Of a stretch of 48,082 nt of DNA, positions 41,022 to 48,082 are shown one piece after another; the stretch's first letter is position 1; every line of letters starts with the position of its first letter. The translations under genes and the position numbers were made by a program. This stretch comes from Oscillospiraceae bacterium (GTDB lineage: Bacteria > Bacillota > Clostridia > Oscillospirales > Oscillospiraceae): NCBI GenBank assembly GCA_017542425.1, contig JAFXXH010000040.1, positions 1-48,082 of the forward strand. The letters run 5' to 3'. The notes under the pieces are model-generated. The model was not told where the DNA came from, did no database searches, and saw nothing but the letters and a program-made list of their open reading frames with translations.

Positions 41022-41999
41022 ATGCCAAAAAAGAAAAAAGCTCCCATAGATTTTCAGGAGACCCTGTTTTGTGACAAAGACCTGGATATTCCTGCGGAAG
41101 ATTCCCGTTGCTATCCGGTGCTGGCGGCGGATGACTTTGTAAAGGATATCGTTTGCTCCCGTGAGAACGGACTGCTGTTCCAGGCAAATTGTCTCGACTG
41201 GTTGAAGTGCCTGAAAGAGGAAAGCGTTGATGTCGTTTTTGCCGACCCTCCATATAACATTGGGAAAACGGACTGGGATCGGTTCGAGTCCCAAGAACAA
41301 TATATCCAGTGGTCGCTGGCGTGGATTCAGGAGGCGGCAAGAGTGTTAAAACCTTCGGGCGTCCTGTTTATCTGCGGCTTTTCGGAAATCCTGGCTGACC
41401 TCAAGCATCCGTCCATGCGCTATTTCCAATCGTGCAAATGGCTGATTTGGCACTACCGGAACAAGGCAAATCTCGGAAACGACTGGGGGCGTTCCCATGA
41501 GAGTATCCTTTTGCTCAGGAAAAGCAATCGGTTTACGATGAACATCGACCCGATCCGCATTCCGTATGGCCAGCATACCCTCAAGTACCCGGACCATCCC
41601 CAGGCGGCGACGAGCCAGTATGGAAAAGGGAAGCCGAATCAAAAGCTGTGGAAACCGAATCCTCTGGGCGCAAAGCCGAAGGATGTAATCGAAATTCCAA
41701 CAACCTGCAACGGAATGGGTGAGAAAACAGAACATCCCACGCAGAAACCGGAGGAATTGATGAGAAAGCTCCTTCTCTCTTCCAGCAATCGGGGCGATAT
41801 CGTGTTGGACCCCTTCTCCGGATCGGGTACAACTGCCGTCGTAGCGGAGCAGTTGGGCAGAAGGTGGCTCGGATGCGAAATCAACGCAGACTACAACGAA
41901 ATGGCGATCAAACGCCTCAACCGTGTCGTGCGGCATTCTGTGGATGAATGGATTACATTCGACCGGGAAAATGTTATGCGAAGGAGTGCGATCCGATGA
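41022..41999 (+). CDS. Type II DNA methyltransferase, beta class (N6-adenine or N4-cytosine)
   Basis: This 325-residue methyltransferase has the catalytic motif DPPY at 75-78 (FADPPYNIGKTDWD) before the S-adenosylmethionine motif DPFSGSGTT at 263-271. This is the order of beta-class amino-methyltransferases. TEHPTQKP before motif I is typical. The recognition sequence cannot be read from the protein. ATG 41022 has GGGAGG upstream. The stop overlaps the endonuclease start (ATGA). The gene is clearly AT-richer than parE and parC on either side, so it was probably acquired and inserted into the operon. It should protect the host from the endonuclease encoded next. Confidence 0.93.
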   Translation: MPKKKKAPIDFQETLFCDKDLDIPAEDSRCYPVLAADDFVKDIVCSRENGLLFQANCLDWLKCLKEESVDVVFADPPYNIGKTDWDRFESQEQYIQWSLAWIQEAARVLKPSGVLFICGFSEILADLKHPSMRYFQSCKWLIWHYRNKANLGNDWGRSHESILLLRKSNRFTMNIDPIRIPYGQHTLKYPDHPQAATSQYGKGKPNQKLWKPNPLGAKPKDVIEIPTTCNGMGEKTEHPTQKPEELMRKLLLSSSNRGDIVLDPFSGSGTTAVVAEQLGRRWLGCEINADYNEMAIKRLNRVVRHSVDEWITFDRENVMRRSAIR

Positions 42000-42886
42000 A
42001 TTTGTCAACGCTGGTTTCCTGGGCGCAGGACAAAACACGGTTTGGTGAACTGGAGGGCTTTTCTACCTTTTGCCGCGCCTACCTGGAGTACATTCAAACA
42101 GGGTTGCAAGCTGTAATCGTTTCACAAAAAGAGAACAATTACTGTTTTTTCCAATACAACAAAGAGGGACAATTTCAGGTCAGCCGCCCAATCAATTCAG
42201 AACTATTTGTCTCAATCGATCACTTTGATGCGGAACAAGCACGCTTTCTTTACGCATTACAGCACATTGCCGAGATCAGGGACGAGCCGGAGACCAGGAA
42301 TACGATAAACCGCTTTGTCTATACCTGCCAGCAGGCGATTGGAGCGGCGCTGGATGCGCTTCCTGCTTCTCAATCCAATACGGCCAGAAAGTTGGCTGGG
42401 GATTTGTTTGAAGACTTTATCCGGATAATCTTCGTCCAACTCGGTGTTGAGGTGACGAGCGGTGATGTCTACGTCCCAATCGTTGTCGATGACGTTCCGC
42501 TCTTTCGAATGAAGTATCAGCATGATTTGATCGTCAAACATGGCAATTGCGTGAAAGCCATCGGGTCTGTCAAAACGTCCAGCAAAGACCGGATCGACAA
42601 GGTGTTTATTGACAAATACCTGTACAACAGACTGACCGGTGAAGACACGCCCCATTTTGCCGTCTTTCTAAACGATGTGCAACGAAAAGGGATTCACCCC
42701 AGATTCAGCGTTCAGACCACTTTCCTGACTGGACATTTCAAAGGCTACACGGTGAAGCTGTGCCCGCTGGACGGCGTATACTACTGCGACTTGCGCCCCA
42801 TTATGCGCACGGACGCATTGCTGCGCCAGAGCATTCGGACGCTGGACTGCCTGTTTGTGGAGGATCTATGGAATTTCCTTACATAA
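41996..42886 (+). CDS. Probable Type II restriction endonuclease, PD-(D/E)XK-like
   Basis: This 296-residue protein is encoded directly after the methyltransferase with a 4-bp overlap; the start ATG 41996 has AAGGAG upstream. I do not recognise a named family. Candidate active-site residues are Glu139 (GDLFEDFIR), Asp177 (MKYQHDLIV) and Lys193 (AIGSVKTSSKDR). They fit an E...D-x(15)-x-V-K arrangement, and the SVKTSSKDR segment recurs in Type II enzymes. The operon position strongly supports a cognate endonuclease. The recognition site is unknown. Composition is AT-rich like its partner. Confidence 0.8.
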   Translation: MNLSTLVSWAQDKTRFGELEGFSTFCRAYLEYIQTGLQAVIVSQKENNYCFFQYNKEGQFQVSRPINSELFVSIDHFDAEQARFLYALQHIAEIRDEPETRNTINRFVYTCQQAIGAALDALPASQSNTARKLAGDLFEDFIRIIFVQLGVEVTSGDVYVPIVVDDVPLFRMKYQHDLIVKHGNCVKAIGSVKTSSKDRIDKVFIDKYLYNRLTGEDTPHFAVFLNDVQRKGIHPRFSVQTTFLTGHFKGYTVKLCPLDGVYYCDLRPIMRTDALLRQSIRTLDCLFVEDLWNFLT

Positions 42887-42937
42887 CGCTTATCTCTCAC
42901 TTCTGCCCTGTTTTCGCTTTCGTGGATCGAGGTTTTT

Positions 42938-45187
42938 ATGGCTCGTAAAAGCAAAAAAGAATCACAAGGCCTTTCCCAGGAATCCCAGTCCAATGTTATG
43001 GGGCTCCACGCCGAAGTGGTGGAGCAGCCCATCACGGAGACGCTGGAAGTCAACTTCATGCCCTACGCCATGAGCGTCATCATGTCCCGGGCCATTCCGG
43101 AGATCGACGGCTTCAAGCCCAGTCACCGGAAGCTGCTGTACACCATGTACAAGATGGGCCTGCAAAGCGGTTCCCGGACCAAGAGCGCCAACATCGTAGG
43201 GGCCACGATGAAGCTGAACCCCCATGGGGACGCGGCCATCTATGACACGATGGTGCGCCTGAGCCGGGGGCACGAGGCGCTGCTGGCCCCCTTTGTGGAC
43301 TCCAAGGGCAACTTCGGCAAGCACTACAGCCGGGACATGGCCTGGGCTGCGCCCCGCTATACGGAGGCCCGGCTGGCCCCCATCTGCGCCGAGCTGTTCC
43401 GGGACATCGACAAGAACACGGTGGACATGGCGGACAACTACGACGGCAGCATGAAGGAGCCCACGCTGCTGCCATGCAGTTTCCCCAACGTGCTGGTCAG
43501 CGCGAATCTGGGCATCGCCGTGGGCATGGCAAGTCAAATTTGCGGCTTCAACCTGGGGGAAGTCTGCCAGACCGCCGTGGCCCGGCTGCAAAACCCGGAG
43601 CACGATCTGCTCAGCACCCTGCCCGCGCCGGATTTCCCCACGGGCGGCGAGATCCTGTATGACCCGGCGGAGATGCGGGAGATCTACCGCACGGGCCGGG
43701 GCAGCTTCCGGGTCCGCGCCCGCTGGCGCTATCTGGAAAAAGAGAACATGATCGAGGTCTATGAGATCCCCTATTCCACCACCGCCGAGCAGATCATGGA
43801 CAAGGTGGCGGAGCTGATGAAGGCGGGCAAGGTGCGCGAGATCAGCGACATGCGCGACGAGACGGACCTGCGGGGCCTGAAGCTGACCATCGACCTGAAG
43901 CGCGGCACGGACCCGGACAAGCTCATGGCCAAGCTCAACAAACTGACCCCCCTGACGGACCCCTTCTCCTGCAACTTCAACATCCTCATCGGCGGCAGCC
44001 CCAGGGTGCTGGGGGTGGGGGAGATCCTGGACGAATGGATCGCCTGGCGGACCGACTGCGTCCGGCGGCGCATCTGCTTTGACCTGGACCGCAAGCGGGA
44101 GAAACTGCACCTGCTGCGGGGCCTGGGGGCCATTCTGCTGGACATCGACAAAGCCATTCGCATCATCCGGGAGACGGAGCGTGAGGCGGAGGTGGTGCCC
44201 AACCTGATGGAAGGCTTCGGCATCGACGAGGTCCAGGCAAACTATGTGGCGGAGATCAAACTGCGCAACATCAACCGGGAATACATCCTCAAACGGGTGG
44301 AGGAGACCGAGGCCCTGGAGCGGGAGATCGCCGAACTGGAAGAGACTCTGGAAAGCCGCCGGAAGGTCCGGGCGATTCTGATCGCCGAGTTGCGGGACGT
44401 GGTCAAAAAATACGCCGAACTCCGCCGCACGGGGCTGGTCTACTCCCACGAGGTGGAGCCCTGGTCCGGCGAGGACGAGGCGGAGGACTACCCCGTGACC
44501 CTCTTCCTCTCCCGGGAGGGCTATTTCAAGAAGATCACCGCCGCCTCCCTGCGGATGAACGACCAGCAGAAGTTCAAAGAGAACGACGGCCTGCGCCGCA
44601 GCTTCGAGAGCAGCAACCGGGCGGAACTGCTGGTGTTCACGGACCGGCAGCAGTGCTACAAGTGCCGCGTCAGCGATTTTGCCGACTCCAAGGCCAGCGC
44701 CCTGGGGGACTATCTCCCCGGCAAGCTGGGCTTTGACGAGGGGGAGAGCGTGGTGGACCTGGTGCTGCCCGGCGACTATTCCGCCCAACTCCTGCTGGTG
44801 TACGAAAACGGCAAGATCGGCCGGGTAGCGCTGGCAAGCTATGCCACTAAGACCAAGCGCCGCCGCCTGACCGGGGCCTGCAGCGACAAAAGCCCCCTGG
44901 TCTGCGCCCTCCGTCTGGACGGGGAGGGGGAGATCGCCCTGTTCACCAGCGAGGGGCGCTGCCTGGTGTTTGACTCCGCGCTGCTCCAGCCCAAGACCAG
45001 CCGCAGCACCCAGGGCGTGGCCGTGGCGCGGATGAAGCCGAAATACCGCGTCACCGACGCCATGCCGGCAGAGGCGGCGCACGTCGGCAATCTCCCGCGC
45101 TACCGGATGCGCTCCCTGCCCGCCCTGGGCGCGCTGCTGCGGGAGGAGGACCGGGGCGTGGAACAGCTCAAACTGGACGACTTATAA
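42938..45187 (+). CDS. parC: Type IIA topoisomerase, DNA-cleaving subunit (ParC/GyrA-like)
   Basis: This 749-residue subunit has the winged-helix/tower core with catalytic Arg140-Tyr141 in AAPRYTEARL. The helix containing the quinolone-contact region reads NPHGDAAIYDTM (95-106). LPNPxxFPTGG-like SFPNVLVSANLGIAVGMA and PDFPTGGEI follow. A long coiled coil (about 420-500) and a C-terminal beta-pinwheel (about 510-749) complete it; I see no clear GyrA box (QRRGGKG), which favours ParC. The ribosome site is weak (GAGG). It would pair with the ATPase subunit encoded upstream; normally the two genes are adjacent. Confidence 0.9.
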   Translation: MARKSKKESQGLSQESQSNVMGLHAEVVEQPITETLEVNFMPYAMSVIMSRAIPEIDGFKPSHRKLLYTMYKMGLQSGSRTKSANIVGATMKLNPHGDAAIYDTMVRLSRGHEALLAPFVDSKGNFGKHYSRDMAWAAPRYTEARLAPICAELFRDIDKNTVDMADNYDGSMKEPTLLPCSFPNVLVSANLGIAVGMASQICGFNLGEVCQTAVARLQNPEHDLLSTLPAPDFPTGGEILYDPAEMREIYRTGRGSFRVRARWRYLEKENMIEVYEIPYSTTAEQIMDKVAELMKAGKVREISDMRDETDLRGLKLTIDLKRGTDPDKLMAKLNKLTPLTDPFSCNFNILIGGSPRVLGVGEILDEWIAWRTDCVRRRICFDLDRKREKLHLLRGLGAILLDIDKAIRIIRETEREAEVVPNLMEGFGIDEVQANYVAEIKLRNINREYILKRVEETEALEREIAELEETLESRRKVRAILIAELRDVVKKYAELRRTGLVYSHEVEPWSGEDEAEDYPVTLFLSREGYFKKITAASLRMNDQQKFKENDGLRRSFESSNRAELLVFTDRQQCYKCRVSDFADSKASALGDYLPGKLGFDEGESVVDLVLPGDYSAQLLLVYENGKIGRVALASYATKTKRRRLTGACSDKSPLVCALRLDGEGEIALFTSEGRCLVFDSALLQPKTSRSTQGVAVARMKPKYRVTDAMPAEAAHVGNLPRYRMRSLPALGALLREEDRGVEQLKLDDL

Positions 45188-45202
45188 AAAGAGGAACCAA
45201 CC

Positions 45203-46078
45203 ATGCGCGAAGGCATCCACAAGACCAATCTTAAAAGTTTTCTGCTCAGCGAACTGCTGATCGTTGTGGGCGCGGCCCTCTACGCCGCAGGCTTCCGGTT
45301 TTTCATGTACCCCAACGACATCTCCACCGGCGGCATCACCGGTATCTCCATGATCATCAACCATCTGAGCGGCCTGCCCGTGGGCGTGATGACCATCGTT
45401 CTGAACATCCCGCTGTTTCTGTTCTCCTGGAAGAAGTTCGGGACGGGCTTCCTGCTCAGATCCCTGACGGGCATGGTGATGAGCAGCGTGTTCGTGGACT
45501 TTTTCTCCACCCTGAACGTGGAGATCACCGGCGAACCTCTGCTGGGGGCGGTCTACGGCGGAGCAATCTACGGCGTCGGCCTGGGCATCGTCTACCACGC
45601 CAACGGCACCACCGGCGGCACGGACATCGTGGCCAAATTCCTGCGCCACCGCTATCAGCACATCAACTTCTCCACCTTCATCCTGCTCTCCGACATCGCC
45701 GTCATCTTCTCCTTCGCCGTGATCTTCGGCCTGTACGAGCGAAGCATGTACGCCATCATCGCCATGTTCATCAGTTCCCGGGCCGTGGACCTGATCCTCT
45801 ACGGCGCGGTGAACAGCAAAGTCTGCTACATCATCACCAGCGCGCCGGATGCGATCAAGTGCGCCATTCTGGAGCGTCTGGACCGGGGCGTGACCTTTCT
45901 CCACGGCCAGGGGGGCTACAGCGGGGAGGAAAAACGGGTCATCCTCTGCGTCATCAAGCAGGCGCAGATCGTCACCCTCAAGCGCCTGGTGAAAGACTGC
46001 GACGAACACGCCTTCGTCATCGTCAGCGACTCCAGAGAGGTCTTCGGCGAGGGTTTTACCTACATCGGAAGCGACTGA
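45203..46078 (+). CDS. YitT-family membrane protein
   Basis: This 291-residue protein has about five to six membrane segments over residues 12-210 and the family motifs PNDISTGGITGISMI and HANGTTGGTDIVAK. The C-terminal DUF2179 domain (about 215-291) ends in SDSREVFGEGF, typical of YitT. Its role is not established; it is membrane-bound and widespread in Firmicutes. It follows parC after 15 nt and may be co-transcribed. Confidence 0.93.
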   Translation: MREGIHKTNLKSFLLSELLIVVGAALYAAGFRFFMYPNDISTGGITGISMIINHLSGLPVGVMTIVLNIPLFLFSWKKFGTGFLLRSLTGMVMSSVFVDFFSTLNVEITGEPLLGAVYGGAIYGVGLGIVYHANGTTGGTDIVAKFLRHRYQHINFSTFILLSDIAVIFSFAVIFGLYERSMYAIIAMFISSRAVDLILYGAVNSKVCYIITSAPDAIKCAILERLDRGVTFLHGQGGYSGEEKRVILCVIKQAQIVTLKRLVKDCDEHAFVIVSDSREVFGEGFTYIGSD

Positions 46079-46109
46079 ACCTTGTTTACATAAGACGGGA
46101 GGCTATGCC

Positions 46110-47390
46110 ATGAAGCTCCGTATCCTGACGCTCCTGCTGGCCTGTCTGCTGCTGTCGGCTTGCGGACTCTACAACCGGGACTACGCCAGCATCGTGCCCT
46201 TCACCGGCGCGGGCAGCGGCGAAAGCGGCGGCGACACACGGGAGATCAGCAACTACAATATGCTGCGAAGCGCCATTCTGGACCTCATCAACACCCACAC
46301 GGAACACGCCGCGTTCCGCTTCAGCAGCTACAGCGGCTCCGTGGGCGAGGATTTGGACCGCGCCTGCCAGGAGATGCAGTATGAGCACCCCCTGGGGGCC
46401 TGGGCGGTGGAGGACATCCGCTTCGCCGTCAACCGCGTGGTCTCCTACGATGTGGCGGACCTGAACATCTCCTTCCTGAAAAACGCGGAGGAGATCTCCG
46501 CGGTGAAGACCTTCTCCACGGAGGAGGAGCTGCGCGGCCATCTCCGGGAGCGGCTGGAAAACTACGCCACCGGGGCGGCGCTGCGGATCTATTCCGCCCA
46601 GGTGGACGAAGCGCGCATCCAGACGATGCTGGAGGAACTGTACTATGAAGACCCGGTCTCCATCGCCGCCGAGCCGGTGAGTACGGTGCAGGGCTATCCC
46701 GCCGAAGGAGGCGCGAACCGCATCTATGAACTGCACATCGACTACGGCGATTCCCAGTCCAGCCTGCGGCAGATGACCTCCGTGCTGCGCCGCCGGGTGC
46801 CCCAGCTCTGCGGAGAGCTGGGCGCGGAGGCCCCCCTGGGCATGGCCCTGGCTGCGGCGCGGCTGGTCTCCGCCACCATCACCGAGTCGGAGGACGCGCT
46901 GGCCTTCACCGCCTATGGCGCGCTGGTGCTGTCCGAGGCCAACGACAAGGGCGCGGCCCTGGCCTATGAGGCGCTCTGTACGGCCCTGGAGATCCCCTGT
47001 CAGGTGGTGTCCGGCCAGCGCAACGGCGTGGAGCTGGAGACGCACTACTGGAACCTGGTCTGCCTGGAGGGACAGTGGTATCACGTGGACGTGTCCCGCC
47101 TGGCCTCCGAACCGCGCCAGGCCTTTCTGGTGACCGACACGGCGCTCCGGGGCAGCTATTTCTGGGATACGGAGCGCTACCCGGCCTGCGTGGGGCCGCT
47201 GCGCTATCCTGACGCCGTGGCGGCGGCGGGAACCGCGCTGCGCACGGGCAATGTCATCCAGCTTTTGGAAATGCCCGTCCCCGGCGCAGCCCTGCCTCCC
47301 GACATGGAGCAATCGTCTCCCGTCCGGGAGGTGCCCCAGCAGGAGCAGATCTGGCCCACCGTGTCCTCCGCTTCGGACCTTTCCAATTAA
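46110..47390 (+). CDS. Transglutaminase-like lipoprotein without the catalytic Cys
   Basis: This 426-residue lipoprotein has lipobox LLSAC and an N-terminal region of about 250 residues that I do not recognise. A transglutaminase-like core follows (about 265-345): AYGALVLSEANDKGAALAYEAL, IPCQVVSG, ETHYWNLV and QWYHVDVSR. The last two hold the family His and Asp. The position where the nucleophilic Cys normally stands (G-V-C-x-G-Y-A) reads NDKGAA, so the protein should be inactive as a protease or transferase and may only bind. It lies 31 nt after YitT. Confidence 0.8.
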   Translation: MKLRILTLLLACLLLSACGLYNRDYASIVPFTGAGSGESGGDTREISNYNMLRSAILDLINTHTEHAAFRFSSYSGSVGEDLDRACQEMQYEHPLGAWAVEDIRFAVNRVVSYDVADLNISFLKNAEEISAVKTFSTEEELRGHLRERLENYATGAALRIYSAQVDEARIQTMLEELYYEDPVSIAAEPVSTVQGYPAEGGANRIYELHIDYGDSQSSLRQMTSVLRRRVPQLCGELGAEAPLGMALAAARLVSATITESEDALAFTAYGALVLSEANDKGAALAYEALCTALEIPCQVVSGQRNGVELETHYWNLVCLEGQWYHVDVSRLASEPRQAFLVTDTALRGSYFWDTERYPACVGPLRYPDAVAAAGTALRTGNVIQLLEMPVPGAALPPDMEQSSPVREVPQQEQIWPTVSSASDLSN

Positions 47391-47460
47391 AAAAACAGCG
47401 CCGTGGGGGCCGCCCTTTGCAAACGGGCGGCCCGACGCGGCGAAAGCGGAAAAATTTCTC

Positions 47461-47489
47461 TTGACAAATCGCCGCAACTGCGCTATACT
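47461..47489 (+). promoter_or_regulatory. Promoter of tRNA-Gly
   Basis: TTGACA (47461-47466), 17 bp, TATACT (47484-47489): strong consensus promoter 18 nt before the tRNA. Confidence 0.85.
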
Positions 47490-47507
47490 CACAATCGCAT
47501 TGTGGAT

Positions 47508-47583
47508 GCGGCCTTAGCTCATCTGGTAGAGCGCCACCTTGCCAAGGTGGAGGTAGCGAGTTCGAGCCTCGTAGGCCGCTCCA
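47508..47583 (+). tRNA. tRNA-Gly, anticodon GCC
   Basis: A 76-nt cloverleaf: acceptor GCGGCCT pairs with AGGCCGC, discriminator T and encoded CCA follow. The D arm has AGCTC...GAGC, the anticodon arm CACCT-TGCCA-AGGTG reads GCC, and the T arm has GTTCGAGC-type sequence. It decodes GGC and GGU. Confidence 0.97.
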
Positions 47584-47588
47584 GACAA

Positions 47589-47628
47589 GAGGCTCAGCTG
47601 AACGAAAGCTGAGCCTCGATTTTCTTTT
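47589..47628 (+). terminator. Terminator of tRNA-Gly
   Basis: Perfect 11-bp arms (GAGGCTCAGCT and complement), loop GAACGAA, then GATTTTCTTTT. Confidence 0.9.
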
Positions 47629-47659
47629 ATATCCTCAGACCCGAAGGGGAGGGAGACCC

Positions 47660-48082
47660 ATGAACCGCAATATGCTGTATTTCATTCTGGCGCTGCTGCT
47701 GGTCGGCGCGCTGGTGGCGCTCAGTCTGCTGCTCTTTTTCGGCGGCCCCCGGACGACGCCCCCGGCCCAGACGCCCCCGCCCCAGATCCTTCCCCCCGTC
47801 CCGGAGAGCGCGGCCCCGGCCCTCACGCCGACCCCGACCCCGGAGCCCACGCCCAGCCCCACGCCGAGTCCTGACCCGACGCCCAGCCCGAGTCCGGAAC
47901 CCACGCCGAGCCCGGAGCCGACGCCCGAACCCACCCCGGAGCCGACGCCGGAGCCCACGCCCGAACCGCCCAAGGAATTCGTCATCACCTGCCTGGGGGA
48001 CTGCACGCGCTGGTCGAACCCGAACTATGCCGAGCACCCTGCGGGCTTCAAGGGCGCGATGAACGGCGACTACGCCTACCCC
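47660..48082 (+). CDS. CapA-family membrane-anchored protein (partial)
   Basis: The first 141 codons lie in the window and run off the right edge. It has an N-terminal membrane anchor (about 5-29) and a long Pro-Thr-rich spacer of PTPEPTPSP-type repeats (about 55-103). A folded domain then starts with [15 protein letters not shown]. The ITCLGD-C-T pattern matches the start of CapA-type metallophosphatases (poly-gamma-glutamate capsule family), where the Asp binds metal. ATG 47660 has GGGGAGGGAG upstream. Most catalytic residues are outside the window. Confidence 0.8.
   Translation, partial: MNRNMLYFILALLLVGALVALSLLLFFGGPRTTPPAQTPPPQILPPVPESAAPALTPTPTPEPTPSPTPSPDPTPSPSPEPTPSPEPTPEPTPEPTPEPTPEPPKEFVITCLGDCTRWSNPNYAEHPAGFKGAMNGDYAYP

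Noticed and set aside
38652-41300. An 882-codon minus-strand frame opposite parE
   Set aside because: Shadow frame; the plus strand has intact GHKL and TOPRIM motifs, a promoter and a ribosome site.

Overview
This GC-rich window most resembles a gut Firmicute of class Clostridia, probably Oscillospiraceae (Oscillibacter/Dysosmobacter-like). That is an inference from gene content. The pointers are an rplJ-rplL operon with an L10 leader, a standalone methionine synthase activation domain, a DUF2508 protein, an SLH-domain surface protein, VTC/DUF4956/Cthe_2159-type genes, AGGAGG ribosome sites and sigma-A promoters with 17-bp spacers.

Region 1 (1-4000) is accessory. It holds the N-terminal start of a probable transposase, an antibiotic-resistance-type ABC-F gene with a 250-nt attenuator-like leader and a 36-bp palindrome over its promoter, an AraC/GyrI-like regulator, and a TetR regulator whose promoter is embedded in a perfect 15-bp inverted repeat.

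Region 2 (4000-11800) is a lower-GC island. It carries a PLD nuclease-SF2 helicase-DUF3427 protein and an SF1 helicase with a C-terminal PD-(D/E)XK-like domain. Gene debris lies between and after them, and a zinc-type macrodomain hydrolase follows on the other strand. The helicase pair is the best candidate here for an undescribed anti-phage system.

Region 3 (12000-20250) looks like one regulon: a two-component system, two beta-helix Cthe_2159-type surface proteins (one with SLH anchors), VTC and DUF4956 proteins, and a PepSY protein. Three separate promoters share a TTTCGT direct repeat with 11-bp period, at nearly the same distance from the -10.

Region 4 (20260-28260, all minus) holds glgB, a nitroreductase, a CDF transporter and msrA, then a YdjI/YdjG/YdjH-like membrane operon. 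Region 5 (28500-38300) holds a lipoprotein, rplJ-rplL, a polar amino-acid ABC importer, a ferritin-like protein, and an rsmE - methionine synthase activation domain - metH - metF operon with overlapping genes. In this operon methionine synthase is split from its reactivation domain.

Region 6 (38290-48082) holds a DUF2508 gene, a GC-rich block ending in a strong terminator that may be a structured RNA gene, and topoisomerase subunit genes parE and parC separated by an AT-richer Type II restriction-modification pair. YitT, a transglutaminase-like lipoprotein without its nucleophile, tRNA-Gly(GCC), and the start of a CapA-family gene complete the window. No CRISPR array or rRNA was seen.
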